Notes under the pieces: model-generated | The model's input: the letters and a program-made list of their open reading frames with translations, nothing else | Told to the model about the DNA's origin: nothing | Databases searched by the model: none | Program-made: the position numbers and the translations under genes | Origin: JBOHWJ01 sp050736615 | Lineage (GTDB): Bacteria; Desulfobacterota; Binatia; Binatales; Binataceae | Direction: 5' to 3' | Length of the DNA: 51,874 bases | Assembly (NCBI GenBank): GCA_050736615.1 | Contig: JBOHWL010000100.1 | Coordinates: forward strand, 1-51,874 | In this document: one piece after another, positions 17,253 to 26,679 of the stretch | How positions within the stretch are numbered: position 1 is the stretch's first letter | Layout of the letters: each line of letters starts with the position of its first letter

Positions 17253-20159
17253 GTGAATCCACGTATTCCGTGCAGCACTTACCGTCTTCAACTTCATCGG
17301 GAATTCACTTTCGCCCACGCGGAGGCGATACTTGACTACCTCTCTGAGCTGGGCATCACCGATTGCTATCTATCGCCAATCGCGCAAGCACGTTCCGGGA
17401 GCATTCATTGCTATGACGTGACTGACCCAAGTGTAGTTAACCCGGAAATGGGCGGCGAGCAACAATTCCGCGAATTTGCGATCAAAGCGCGCCGGCTCGG
17501 ACTGGGCGTGATTGTCGACACCGTACCCAATCACATGTGCATCGCCGATCCATCCAATCGGCGTTGGTTCGACCTGCTGGAGAACGGCCCGAGTTCCGCC
17601 TACGCCCTATTCTTCGATGTGGACTGGCATCCGCCAAAAGCCGATTTGGCCAACAAGGTGCTGCTGCCCATCCTCGGCGATCAATACGGGCGTGTGCTGG
17701 AGAATCAGGAAATAACCGTGATTTACGCGGATGGCGCCTTTTCCATCCGTTACTACGATCACGTGCTGCCGCTGGCACCGCGGACCTGGAACTCGATACT
17801 CGATCCGTCCACCCGCGCACTCGAGGCCGAACTGGACGAGGCCGACGCCGATCTGGTTGAGTTGCAGAGCATCATTACAGCGCTGAATCATCTGCCCTCG
17901 CGCGACGAGACCAATCCGGCGCTGGTGCGCGAGCGACAACGTGAGAAGGAAGTCAGCAAGGGCCGCCTGGCGACGCTGAGCGCGCAGAGTGCGAGCGTGC
18001 GCGCGGCCATCGATCATGCGCTTGCCGAAATGAACGGCATCAAAGGCAACCCGCACAGCTTTGATAGACTCGAACAGTTGCTTTCTGACCAGGCGTATCG
18101 TTTGAGTTTCTGGCATGTCGCCGCCGATGAAATCAATTTTCGGCGTTTTTTCGACGTGAACGATCTCGCCGCGATTCGCGTCGAAAAGCCCGATGTTTTC
18201 CAAGCCGTGCATGAGCTGGCCTTCAAGTTTATTCGCGAAGGATTAGTGACGGGGCTGCGGATCGATCACGTTGATGGCCTGCTCGATCCGGGCCAGTATC
18301 TGCGTCTTCTGCAGCAACACGCGGCGGCAATTGCCGCCGGGGTGAACGCCGATGACGGCGCGCACGAGCGAACTTCCGAGGCGGATGAGCGGCCACTTTA
18401 TGTGGTGGTGGAAAAAATCCTCGGAGCCGATGAGCGATTGCGGAGTGATTGGCCGATTTATGGTACCACCGGCTATGAAATCCTCAACACGCTGAATGGC
18501 CTGTTCGTCGACGGCGAAAACCGCCCGCGCTTCGCCGCAATCTATGCCCGTTTCAGCGGCATCCACGAACGGTTTCGCCAAATCGTCTATGATTCGAAAA
18601 AGCTGGTGTTGCGCGCGCTCATGTCCGGCGAACAGAACGTGCTGGCGCGCCGCCTCGATTTAATCTCGGAGCAACATCGATGGTCGCGCGATTTCACGCT
18701 CAACAGTCTCGGCCGCGCTTTGGCCGAAGTTATCGCCTCGTTTCCAGTGTACCGCTCTTACATAACCTCCGCGGGCACGCTGAATGGCGATGACCGCCGC
18801 GCCATCCGGTACGCGGTGGCGTTGGCGAAACGGCGCAACCCTGCCCTGAGCGCCGCCACCTTCGATTTCCTGGGTAGTGTGCTGTTGTTGGAGTATCCGG
18901 AGGGAATCAGCGAAGAGGATCGCAACGCCCGCCTGGACTTCACGTTGCGCTTTCAGCAACTGACCAGCCCGGTGATGGCGAAGGGTTTCGAGGACACCGC
19001 GCTTTACCGTTACTATCCGCTCGCGGCGCTCAACGAGGTGGGCGGCGATCCCACTTCGTTCGGTATCGAGCCCGTGAAATTTCATGAAGCCAGCCGCCGG
19101 CGTCTGTCCCAATGGCCGCACGCGCTTTCCGCGACCGCCACGCATGATACCAAGCGTGGTGAGGACGTCCGCACACGGCTCGACGCGCTCTCTGAGATTC
19201 CCGACGAATGGGAACAGGCGCTCGCACGCTGGCATGAGCTGAACGCTTCCATCATTACGGAACTCGAAGGCACGCCGGTGCCCGATTCGAATGAGGAATA
19301 TCTGTTCTATATGACGGTGGCCGGGGCATGGCCGGCCGTTTCCATGGCGGTCGAGGAGCATGTGAATTTTATCGATCGCATCAAAGCCTACATGGAAAAG
19401 GCCGCCAAGGAAGCCAAGGTGAGCACGAGCTGGGTTCAGCCTGATACCGCGCACGATCAGGCCCTGGCTGAATTCGTCTCGCGCTCGCTGCGGCCCGGGG
19501 AGGACAATCGGTTTCTGGCCGCGCTCGACGAGTTCGCGCAACCGCTAATTCGCGCCGGGATGCTCAACTCGCTCTCGCAAATTCTGCTGAAAATCACCAT
19601 GCCCGGCGTTCCCGATTTCTATCAGGGCACCGAGCTATGGGACCTGAGCCTGGTCGATCCTGACAACCGCCGTCCCGTCGACTTCGCCGCACGGCGCCAG
19701 ATGCTCGCAACGATTCGGCAGGCGCGGAATCGAGCGGAGCTGGCGCGCGAACTCTTTATGCGCCCGCACGATGGCCGGGTGAAAATCTACCTGATTAACC
19801 GCGCGCTCGAGTTTCGCAACGCGCACCCGGCGCTGTTCGCCGAAGGCGATTACATGCCCTTGGAGATAACGGGCCCGCGCTATAATCATGTTGTCGCATT
19901 CATGCGCATGCTGGACGGCGAACAGGTGATCGTCGCCGCCGGGCGTCTGTTTTTAAAGCTTGGAAAACTCAATACTGCCACCGAGCCATCGACGTGGCAG
20001 GACACCTTCATCAAAATCCCCGGCGAATTTCCGCAAGCACGCTACGTCGACGCGCTGACCGGTTCCATGGTCGAGCCTCAGCGACATGCGGACGCATTCC
20101 TGCTGCCGTTAGAGGCCCTCTTCGGCGGGATGACGGTAGCCATGATTTCACCCGCCTAG
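17253..20159 (+). CDS. treY: Malto-oligosyltrehalose synthase TreY
   Basis: Converts the reducing end of an alpha-1,4-glucan to a trehalosyl unit; cytoplasmic, GH13_26. The start is a GTG giving MNPRIPCSTYRLQLH, the usual TreY N-terminus. The catalytic residues read as Asp338 (GLRIDHVDGL) and Glu387 (VVVEKILGADE), and the third is in the ATHDTKRGEDVR motif. The C-terminal PGVPDFYQGTELWD segment is also typical. At 968 residues it is somewhat longer than many family members (about 700-850) but within range. It heads the rightward operon treY, treZ, GH57. Confidence 0.96.
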   Translation: MNPRIPCSTYRLQLHREFTFAHAEAILDYLSELGITDCYLSPIAQARSGSIHCYDVTDPSVVNPEMGGEQQFREFAIKARRLGLGVIVDTVPNHMCIADPSNRRWFDLLENGPSSAYALFFDVDWHPPKADLANKVLLPILGDQYGRVLENQEITVIYADGAFSIRYYDHVLPLAPRTWNSILDPSTRALEAELDEADADLVELQSIITALNHLPSRDETNPALVRERQREKEVSKGRLATLSAQSASVRAAIDHALAEMNGIKGNPHSFDRLEQLLSDQAYRLSFWHVAADEINFRRFFDVNDLAAIRVEKPDVFQAVHELAFKFIREGLVTGLRIDHVDGLLDPGQYLRLLQQHAAAIAAGVNADDGAHERTSEADERPLYVVVEKILGADERLRSDWPIYGTTGYEILNTLNGLFVDGENRPRFAAIYARFSGIHERFRQIVYDSKKLVLRALMSGEQNVLARRLDLISEQHRWSRDFTLNSLGRALAEVIASFPVYRSYITSAGTLNGDDRRAIRYAVALAKRRNPALSAATFDFLGSVLLLEYPEGISEEDRNARLDFTLRFQQLTSPVMAKGFEDTALYRYYPLAALNEVGGDPTSFGIEPVKFHEASRRRLSQWPHALSATATHDTKRGEDVRTRLDALSEIPDEWEQALARWHELNASIITELEGTPVPDSNEEYLFYMTVAGAWPAVSMAVEEHVNFIDRIKAYMEKAAKEAKVSTSWVQPDTAHDQALAEFVSRSLRPGEDNRFLAALDEFAQPLIRAGMLNSLSQILLKITMPGVPDFYQGTELWDLSLVDPDNRRPVDFAARRQMLATIRQARNRAELARELFMRPHDGRVKIYLINRALEFRNAHPALFAEGDYMPLEITGPRYNHVVAFMRMLDGEQVIVAAGRLFLKLGKLNTATEPSTWQDTFIKIPGEFPQARYVDALTGSMVEPQRHADAFLLPLEALFGGMTVAMISPA

Positions 20160-20215
20160 CCGCGCGACTGGACCGCTTATGTCTGGGCCGTTAGCATCGG
20201 GGTTGCCGTCGCGCT

Positions 20216-22156
20216 ATGGGCGTCAACCCACTTCACTTGCGCAACGGCTTGATTCCCTTGTCTCAATCAGATTCGTCTTACAATTCACCCTGGCGTCTTG
20301 AATTTGGCGCGCGGCCAGTTTTGGGTGGTGTGCAATTCCAGGTATGGGCGCCCAACGTGCGCGAGATATCGTTACACTTGCGCGGGCCGGGCGGTTCGCG
20401 CGATTTATTACCCGCGCCGGGCGATATGATTCATCCGATGCACGCTCGCGATGACGGGATTTTCCAAATGCTGGTGCCGGGCCTCGCCGCGGGCACGGAC
20501 TACTTTTATGCGCTGGAGGGCGGAAGGTATCGGCCTGATCCGGTGTCGCGCGCCCAGCCGTACGGAGTTCACGGGCCGTCGCGCGTGGCCGATTCGGGCG
20601 CGTTTGCCTGGCACGATAGCAGTTGGGAGGGCTTTCCGCTCGAACAGTACGTGATTTACGAACTGCACGTCGGATGCTTCACCTCGGCGGGCACGTTCGC
20701 CGCCATCATCGAGAAGCTCGATTATTTGCGTGCTCTCGGCGTCACCGCCGTCGAGTTGATGCCGGTGGCGCAATTCGCCGGCTCGCGCAACTGGGGTTAC
20801 GATGGCGTCGATCTTTACGCGCCGCATACCGCCTACGGTGGCGGCGACGGACTCAAATCGCTGGTCGACGCGTGCCATCGGGCGGGGCTCGCCGTCATCA
20901 TCGATGTGGTTTACAACCACCTCGGGCCCGAAGGGAATTATCTGGCGGATTTCGGTCCGTATTTCACCAGGCGTTACCATTCGCCCTGGGGTGAGGCGCT
21001 CAATTTCGACGGTGCAATGAGCGATGGTGTGCGGCGTTTTTTCGTCGATAACGCGCTCTATTGGCTGACCGAGTATCACGCCGACGCGTTGCGGCTGGAC
21101 GCGATTCACGCGATCTTTGATTTCGGCGCGCGCCATCTGCTGCGCCAGATGGCGGACGAGTTTCAGGCGCAAGCCGCGGCGCTGGGCCGCCGCGCGTTTC
21201 TGATCGCGGAAAGTGATCTCAATGATGTGCGTGTGATCAATCCGGTCGAATTCGGCGGCTATGGGCTGGACGCGCAATGGAACGACGACTTCCATCACGC
21301 GCTCCACACGTTGATCACGGACTCGCGCCACGGCTACTTCACCGACTTCGGCGCCGTCGGCGAGCTGCGCAAGGCGCTGACGGAGGGTTATGTCTATGAC
21401 GGCCGCTATTCGCGCTTTCGACAGCGCTGTCATGGCAATTCCGCGGCGCCGCGTCCCGGTCGCCAGTTCGTGGTCTTCAATCAAAACCACGATCAGATCG
21501 CCAACGCATGCGGGGGCGCGCGACTGTCGCAGTTGGTCTCAAGCGCCGCCTTGAAGCTGGCGGCGGTGATGTTGATGTGCGCGCCGAACCTGCCGATGCT
21601 CTTCATGGGCGAGGAATTCGGCATTTCAACGCCATTTTTCTACTTCACCAGTTTTCCCGATCCCGAGCTTGGCCACGCCGTTTCCGCAGGCCGTCGCAAC
21701 GAATACGCCGACTTTTTCTGTGATGAACCCTTCCCCGATCCGCAGGATCAGACTACTTTCATGCGCTCGAAGCTTGAGTGGAGCCAGGCCGCTGTCACAC
21801 CTCATCGCGAGATCCTCGCGCTCAATCGCACGCTGGTCGCTTTGCGCAAAGCCAACCCGAGTCTCGGCAATTGCCGTAAAGACCTCACCCTGGTGCATAC
21901 CGACGAGCGCGCGCGATGGTTGGTGCTTGAACGCGGCGACGCGTCCGCCGCCGCCCTTGTGTTGGCGAATTTCGCTCAGGAGCCGCGCGATATTCCAGCG
22001 GCATGGCGCGCGGGAAAATGGCGCCTTAAGCTTTGGACCAACGCGATCGAATTCGGTGGCGATGGCGGCGAGGAGCCGGCGGCGATGCTCGAATCGAACA
22101 GCGTACGGATGGGCGCCTTTGGTGCCGCAGTTTACTTCCGCGAGGAGGCGCGATGA
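20216..22156 (+). CDS. treZ: Malto-oligosyltrehalose trehalohydrolase TreZ
   Basis: Releases free trehalose from the trehalosyl end made by TreY. The 646-residue protein has an N-terminal CBM48-like domain (about 25-125, FQVWAPNVREISLHL) and a GH13 barrel with Asp295 (LRLDAIHAI), Glu332 (LIAESDLND) and the FNQNHDQI motif. The family-typical segment HADALRLDAIH is present. The ATG at 20216 adds about 25 residues before the conserved domain, so a later start is possible. It lies 56 bases after treY and overlaps the next gene as ATGA. Confidence 0.95.
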   Translation: MGVNPLHLRNGLIPLSQSDSSYNSPWRLEFGARPVLGGVQFQVWAPNVREISLHLRGPGGSRDLLPAPGDMIHPMHARDDGIFQMLVPGLAAGTDYFYALEGGRYRPDPVSRAQPYGVHGPSRVADSGAFAWHDSSWEGFPLEQYVIYELHVGCFTSAGTFAAIIEKLDYLRALGVTAVELMPVAQFAGSRNWGYDGVDLYAPHTAYGGGDGLKSLVDACHRAGLAVIIDVVYNHLGPEGNYLADFGPYFTRRYHSPWGEALNFDGAMSDGVRRFFVDNALYWLTEYHADALRLDAIHAIFDFGARHLLRQMADEFQAQAAALGRRAFLIAESDLNDVRVINPVEFGGYGLDAQWNDDFHHALHTLITDSRHGYFTDFGAVGELRKALTEGYVYDGRYSRFRQRCHGNSAAPRPGRQFVVFNQNHDQIANACGGARLSQLVSSAALKLAAVMLMCAPNLPMLFMGEEFGISTPFFYFTSFPDPELGHAVSAGRRNEYADFFCDEPFPDPQDQTTFMRSKLEWSQAAVTPHREILALNRTLVALRKANPSLGNCRKDLTLVHTDERARWLVLERGDASAAALVLANFAQEPRDIPAAWRAGKWRLKLWTNAIEFGGDGGEEPAAMLESNSVRMGAFGAAVYFREEAR

Positions 22157-24618
22157 CCTCGATAATCATCCACGGCCACTTCTACCAACCGCCGCGCGAA
22201 AATCCCTGGACCGGCGCACTCGATCGTGAGGAAAGCGCGCATCCTTATCACGATTGGAACGAACGGGTTTTCGCGGAATGTTACCGCGCCAATGCTTTCG
22301 CGCGCATTCTCGACGGCGCCGGCCGAGTTGAAAGGATCGTCAACAATTACGCAAATATCAGTTTCAACTTCGGACCCACTTTGCTGAACTGGCTCGCCAG
22401 CACCCATCCGCGCACCTACGCGCGCATTATCGAGGCCGACCGGCTAAGCGCGCGCCGCCATCACGGTCATGGCAACGCGATCGCGCAGGGCTACAATCAT
22501 GCGATTTTGCCATTGTGCAACGAGCGCGACCGCACCACCCAGGTCTTATGGGGCCTTGCCGACTTCCGCCATCGTTTCGGCCGCGAGCCAGAGGCGCTGT
22601 GGATGCCCGAAACCGCGTGCAACGATCTCACTCTCGGGAGCTTGATCGAAGCCGGGCTCAAATACGCGATTCTTTCCCCGCAGCAGGCCCAGCGCGTGCG
22701 CCCCCTCAAGGGTGGGGAATGGCGCGACGTCTCCAACGGCGGCATCGATCCGCGCCGGGCTTATCGCTGCTTTCATCATGACGGGTCGGGGCGATCAATC
22801 GTGCTGTTTTTCTACGACGATCCGATGGCGCGCGCGGTCGCTTTTGAGGGCGCGCTGAGTTCCAGTCATAATCTGCTCGAACGGCTGGAGCTTGCCCGCG
22901 GCGGGGACGGCGCGCTGGTTAACGTCGCCACCGACGGTGAGAGCTACGGCCATCATTTCCATTTCGGCGACCGTTGCCTCGCGTATGCGCTCGAAGTGGA
23001 GGCCGCAAAGCATCGCTTCGAGGTCACCAACTACGGCGAATTCCTCGAAGACCATCCGCCTCAGGACGAGGTCGAGCTCAAGGCAGGACCCGGCGGCGAG
23101 GGAACCGCCTGGAGCTGCGCGCACGGGGTCGGCCGTTGGTATCGCGATTGCGGCTGCGCCACCGGCGGCCAAGAAGGCTGGAGCCAAGCCTGGCGCGGGC
23201 CCCTGCGCCTCGCCCTCGATTTATTGCGGGATCACGCGGCGTACTATTTCGAAGAGGCCGGCGCCGATCTGTTTCGCGATCCATGGGCGGCGCGTGACGA
23301 ATATATCGAGCTGCTGCTTGACCCTGCGACGCGCCGCGAATTTTTTCTCGATCGGCGCGCCGGCCGCCGTCTGCACGACTCCGAGATGGTACGCGCGCTC
23401 GATTTGCTCGAGCTGCAGCGCGCCGCGATGTTGATGTACACGAGCTGCGGCTGGTTTTTCGCCGACATTTCGGGAATTGAAGCGGTACAGGTGATGAAGT
23501 ACGCCGGCCGTGTGCTGGATTTTATCGAAGAGCTCGACTTCGAAGTTCCGCGCGGCGAATTTCTCGACACGCTCGCTGGCGCGCAAAGCAATATCCCGGG
23601 AATGGGCAGCGGCGCCGATGTCTATCGTCGCCTCGTCGCGCCCTGCCGTACCACTCCGCGACGGATAGCGGCACATCTGTCCATCTCCGGGCTGGCCAGT
23701 TACGGTGGCGATCAAGGCACGGTCGGCGACTATGAGTTCCGCAAGCTGGACTGCCAACAGCGCCAGCACGGACGCTTGACCCTGGCGACCTGCCGCCTGC
23801 TGGTAAGCGCGCGCATGACTGGAAGGGAACATGATTTCGCCGCCGCCGCCCTCCATATTGGCGGCATGGATTTCTACTGCACGTTGAGTCCCTATCGGGG
23901 CGCGATGCGCTTTCGGCAGGCGTCTGAAACGCTGTGGGAGCGTTTCCATAACGCGTCCTTGCCGGTGCTGCTGCGCCTGATGCAGGAGCAATTTGGTCCC
24001 GACGAATTTGGCCTCGAGGACGTTCTTGCAGACGGCCGCTGGGCCATTTCCGGCATGGTTTTCGGCTATCTGTCGCAGGATCTGACCGCGGAATTCGTGC
24101 GTCTTTATGAGCAGGACCGCCGCGCGATCGAGATGTTGCACGAGAGCGGCTTCGAACTTCCCGCCGAATTACGCCTGCTCAGCGAATTTACCCTCGGCCG
24201 CCGCTTCGAGCATGCGATTATCGAGCGGAACGGCAATCTCGATCCGGCCGCCTACGGCGCGGCGGTGGTAATTGCGGAGGAAATCGCTCGCTATCGTTAC
24301 AAAGTGGATCAGACCGAACCCAATCACCATTTCTCCTGGTTGATCTCCAAAGCGGCGGACGCGGCGGCGGCCGACCCTACTCCGGCAAACGTTGATAATG
24401 CGCTCAAGGCCCTCGCCATCGCCGCGCGTCTTCGTTTGAGCCCCAATATCGATCACGCCCAGGAGGCGATCTACGCGGCCATCGTTGAGCATGGGACCGA
24501 CCCGGGGCCGCTCGCCGGTCTGGGCTCGCGCCTCGGCTTTTCCTCCGAGATCGTGTCACGGGCACGGCAACCCGATAAACCAGCGCCAATCATTCTGGTT
24601 ACCGCGCACGGCTCCTGA
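22153..24618 (+). CDS. GH57-family glycoside hydrolase with DUF3536 domain
   Basis: A GH57 barrel protein of 821 residues with a DUF3536-like C-terminal region. I chose the ATG at 22153 overlapping the treZ stop, giving MTSIIIHGHFYQPPRENPW, which is a classic GH57 N-terminus. An earlier frame start at 22033 only shadows treZ. The likely nucleophile is Glu153 in WMPETACND and the likely acid/base is Asp261 in TDGESYGHHFHFGD. GH57 enzymes act on alpha-glucans (amylases, branching enzymes, amylopullulanases), but to my knowledge this subfamily has no assigned reaction. Overlap with treZ implies a job in the same glucan or trehalose cycle, for example trimming or debranching glucan for TreY. That role is inference. 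Confidence 0.85.
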   Translation: MTSIIIHGHFYQPPRENPWTGALDREESAHPYHDWNERVFAECYRANAFARILDGAGRVERIVNNYANISFNFGPTLLNWLASTHPRTYARIIEADRLSARRHHGHGNAIAQGYNHAILPLCNERDRTTQVLWGLADFRHRFGREPEALWMPETACNDLTLGSLIEAGLKYAILSPQQAQRVRPLKGGEWRDVSNGGIDPRRAYRCFHHDGSGRSIVLFFYDDPMARAVAFEGALSSSHNLLERLELARGGDGALVNVATDGESYGHHFHFGDRCLAYALEVEAAKHRFEVTNYGEFLEDHPPQDEVELKAGPGGEGTAWSCAHGVGRWYRDCGCATGGQEGWSQAWRGPLRLALDLLRDHAAYYFEEAGADLFRDPWAARDEYIELLLDPATRREFFLDRRAGRRLHDSEMVRALDLLELQRAAMLMYTSCGWFFADISGIEAVQVMKYAGRVLDFIEELDFEVPRGEFLDTLAGAQSNIPGMGSGADVYRRLVAPCRTTPRRIAAHLSISGLASYGGDQGTVGDYEFRKLDCQQRQHGRLTLATCRLLVSARMTGREHDFAAAALHIGGMDFYCTLSPYRGAMRFRQASETLWERFHNASLPVLLRLMQEQFGPDEFGLEDVLADGRWAISGMVFGYLSQDLTAEFVRLYEQDRRAIEMLHESGFELPAELRLLSEFTLGRRFEHAIIERNGNLDPAAYGAAVVIAEEIARYRYKVDQTEPNHHFSWLISKAADAAAADPTPANVDNALKALAIAARLRLSPNIDHAQEAIYAAIVEHGTDPGPLAGLGSRLGFSSEIVSRARQPDKPAPIILVTAHGS

Positions 24619-24844
24619 TACGCATCTGGAGCCTCACCTGCTGCTTGTCCCAGCGGATCAATTCCGGGGTCAGCCATGAACCTGGCGATCCGATTCGGAT
24701 TTGATAATCGCGCCGTTTGGGATCAACTTTCCGCTTGACTGTTATCTATGCGTCGGTGTATTCGCCTAAACAGCGAGTCCGCTTTACCGAGCCGTGCGAA
24801 TGCGGCCGCACCCGCGACATATCACTTCGGGGGAGAGGTGAAAC
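24619..24844. other. Intergenic region before the tannase gene
   Basis: No gene is visible. A GGAGAGG ribosome-binding site lies six bases before the tannase ATG. A TTGACT at about 24735 is a possible -35 element but is not paired with a convincing -10. No terminator hairpin is apparent after the GH57 gene. Confidence 0.4.
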
Positions 24845-26572
24845 ATGTTCCGCGTCTTCCAAAAGCAGACTTTGGCCGTGCCGGCGTTGTTGTTACTCGC
24901 GCTGACCACCGCCTCTTACGCAGCCGCTCAGAGCGGTCCCGCGATTGCCAATTGTACACAGAGTAATCTGCAGACGTTGGCCAATACGCTGCCCTACCAA
25001 GTTAGTATAACCACCGCGACACCCGCCTTAATCACCGGCACCGCGATCGCGTTTTGTGGTGTCGATGGGAAGATAACGACGACGGACCCCGGTCCGAATA
25101 CGGTCTTGTTCGAGCTTGGCCTGCCGGTTGCCAGCAACAGCCGCTTTCTCTTTATCGGTGGCGGCGGCTTTAACGGTTATATTCCAGCCGGCGTCGTCGA
25201 CAGCGGCGTCGAATTCGGCTACGCGACCGCGTACACGGATAGTGGGCATGAATCCGCCTTCGCAAGCATCTCCGGGCTCGAAGGTCTGTCGGCGCTGGAC
25301 GGAAGCTGGGCTCTGATCGAGCCCGGCAACACGCCGAATACCGCCGCTCAGGCGGACTTCAGCTATCGCGGGGTGCATGTCACGACCGTCGTGGGTGAGC
25401 AGCTTACCCAGTCATATTACAGCATGTCGGAAACGCCAGCCTCGTATTTCGACGGATGCTCGACGGGCGGCCGTGAAGCGATGGTGGAGGCGCAGAAATT
25501 TCCCGACGATTACAACGGGATCATCGCGGGCGATCCCGCTATCGGAGACCCGATTGCAGGCTTCAACTGGAATGACCAGGCGCTGCTCGCGAGTTCAGCC
25601 TCATATCTGACGCCGAGCGCCATTCAAACGCTGGATACCGCCGTAACCGCCGCGTGTGATCAGTCCGACGGCGTCAAGGACGGCTTGATTCAGGACCCGG
25701 AGCTTTGCCACTTCAATTTGAGGCGCCTCGAGTGCCATGGTCATGACAGGTCCAATTGTCTGACCGAGGCGCAAATCGCGACCGTCGAGCAGATTGTGAT
25801 GGGCGCGCATACCGAAGACGGCGATCAAATCTATCCTGGTTATACACTGAGCAATCCGGGCGGCAGCGACGGCTGGATCGAATGGATTACCGGGGCGACT
25901 CAGCCGAAGACTAACGTCGCCGAACCGTGGGGTGCGCCGCCGGCCTCGCTGGCGACCGCGCCGCTACAATGGAGCTTCCAGGATCAATTTCTTAAATATT
26001 TCGTCTTCAACAATCCCGCGTATGACTCGCTGATGTTCAACATCAACAGCAACGATCTCAACCTGTTGCAGGCAGAGGTGACGCTCTATGGTGGCAACGG
26101 CGAGAACACGGATCTTCAGCCTTTCTTCTCCCATGGCGGCAAGCTCATCATGTACCACGGATGGGCGGACCCGGCACTGACGCCTTTCATCAGTGTTGAC
26201 TACTACAATGAAGTGGCACAGCGGACTGACGACGGCATATTCGGCCTGCGCGATAACGCACGCCTGTTCATGGTTCCGGCGATGCATCATTGCGGCGGTG
26301 GTCCCGGACCCAACGTCTTCAACGCGTTGCCGAACCTCATTGCCTGGGTCGAAAATGGACAGGCGCCAGATCAGATCATCGCGACCCACTGCGTAAACAA
26401 TAACACCAGTAGTTGCGTGCCTGACCGCACGATGCCGCTGTGCCCCTATCCGGAGCTGGCGCATTATATTGGCGGCAATGTCGATGAGGCGTCGAGCTGG
26501 ATATGTAGGGAGTCATTCCGGCACGGGCCGCATTTCGATTATCGCGCACACTTCTTAGGCCTCAGCAGGTAA
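24845..26572 (+). CDS. Secreted tannase / feruloyl esterase family hydrolase
   Basis: Predicted exported alpha/beta hydrolase of the tannase family, which cleaves galloyl or feruloyl esters of plant polyphenols. A Sec signal peptide is visible at residues 1-29 (basic start, then LAVPALLLLALTTASYAAA), with likely cleavage after AQS or AAA. The catalytic Ser206 sits in GCSTGGREA, Asp442 in YHGWADP and His482 in MHHCGGGPG. Cys205 and Cys483 flank the catalytic Ser and His, matching the CS-D-HC motif known from this family. Length is 575 residues, typical for the family. The substrate cannot be read from sequence. It stands alone, with its own terminator downstream. Confidence 0.92.
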   Translation: MFRVFQKQTLAVPALLLLALTTASYAAAQSGPAIANCTQSNLQTLANTLPYQVSITTATPALITGTAIAFCGVDGKITTTDPGPNTVLFELGLPVASNSRFLFIGGGGFNGYIPAGVVDSGVEFGYATAYTDSGHESAFASISGLEGLSALDGSWALIEPGNTPNTAAQADFSYRGVHVTTVVGEQLTQSYYSMSETPASYFDGCSTGGREAMVEAQKFPDDYNGIIAGDPAIGDPIAGFNWNDQALLASSASYLTPSAIQTLDTAVTAACDQSDGVKDGLIQDPELCHFNLRRLECHGHDRSNCLTEAQIATVEQIVMGAHTEDGDQIYPGYTLSNPGGSDGWIEWITGATQPKTNVAEPWGAPPASLATAPLQWSFQDQFLKYFVFNNPAYDSLMFNINSNDLNLLQAEVTLYGGNGENTDLQPFFSHGGKLIMYHGWADPALTPFISVDYYNEVAQRTDDGIFGLRDNARLFMVPAMHHCGGGPGPNVFNALPNLIAWVENGQAPDQIIATHCVNNNTSSCVPDRTMPLCPYPELAHYIGGNVDEASSWICRESFRHGPHFDYRAHFLGLSR

Positions 26573-26598
26573 ACGGCGCGCACGGGAAGAACCCTCGG

Positions 26599-26633
26599 AA
26601 CGCCTCGCGGCCTTGGACCGCGGGGCGTTTTTT
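26599..26633 (+). terminator. Rho-independent terminator after the tannase gene
   Basis: AACGCCTCGCGG and CCGCGGGGCGTT form a 12-bp stem with one G-T wobble around a 7-base loop. A T run completes it. It lies 27 bases after the tannase stop and between two convergent genes. Confidence 0.9.
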
Positions 26634-26679
26634 CATATCCCAACGGACGGCTACTTCTCTTTAAAAGGTGGGCGATTTA

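Noticed and set aside
18660..19541. Open frame of 293 codons on the minus strand
   Set aside because: It is opposite treY and contains no recognisable domain; treated as a shadow.
20408..21490. Long open frame of 360 codons on the minus strand
   Set aside because: It lies entirely opposite treZ, whose catalytic motifs are intact. Long antisense frames are common in GC-rich genes, and this one shows no domain.
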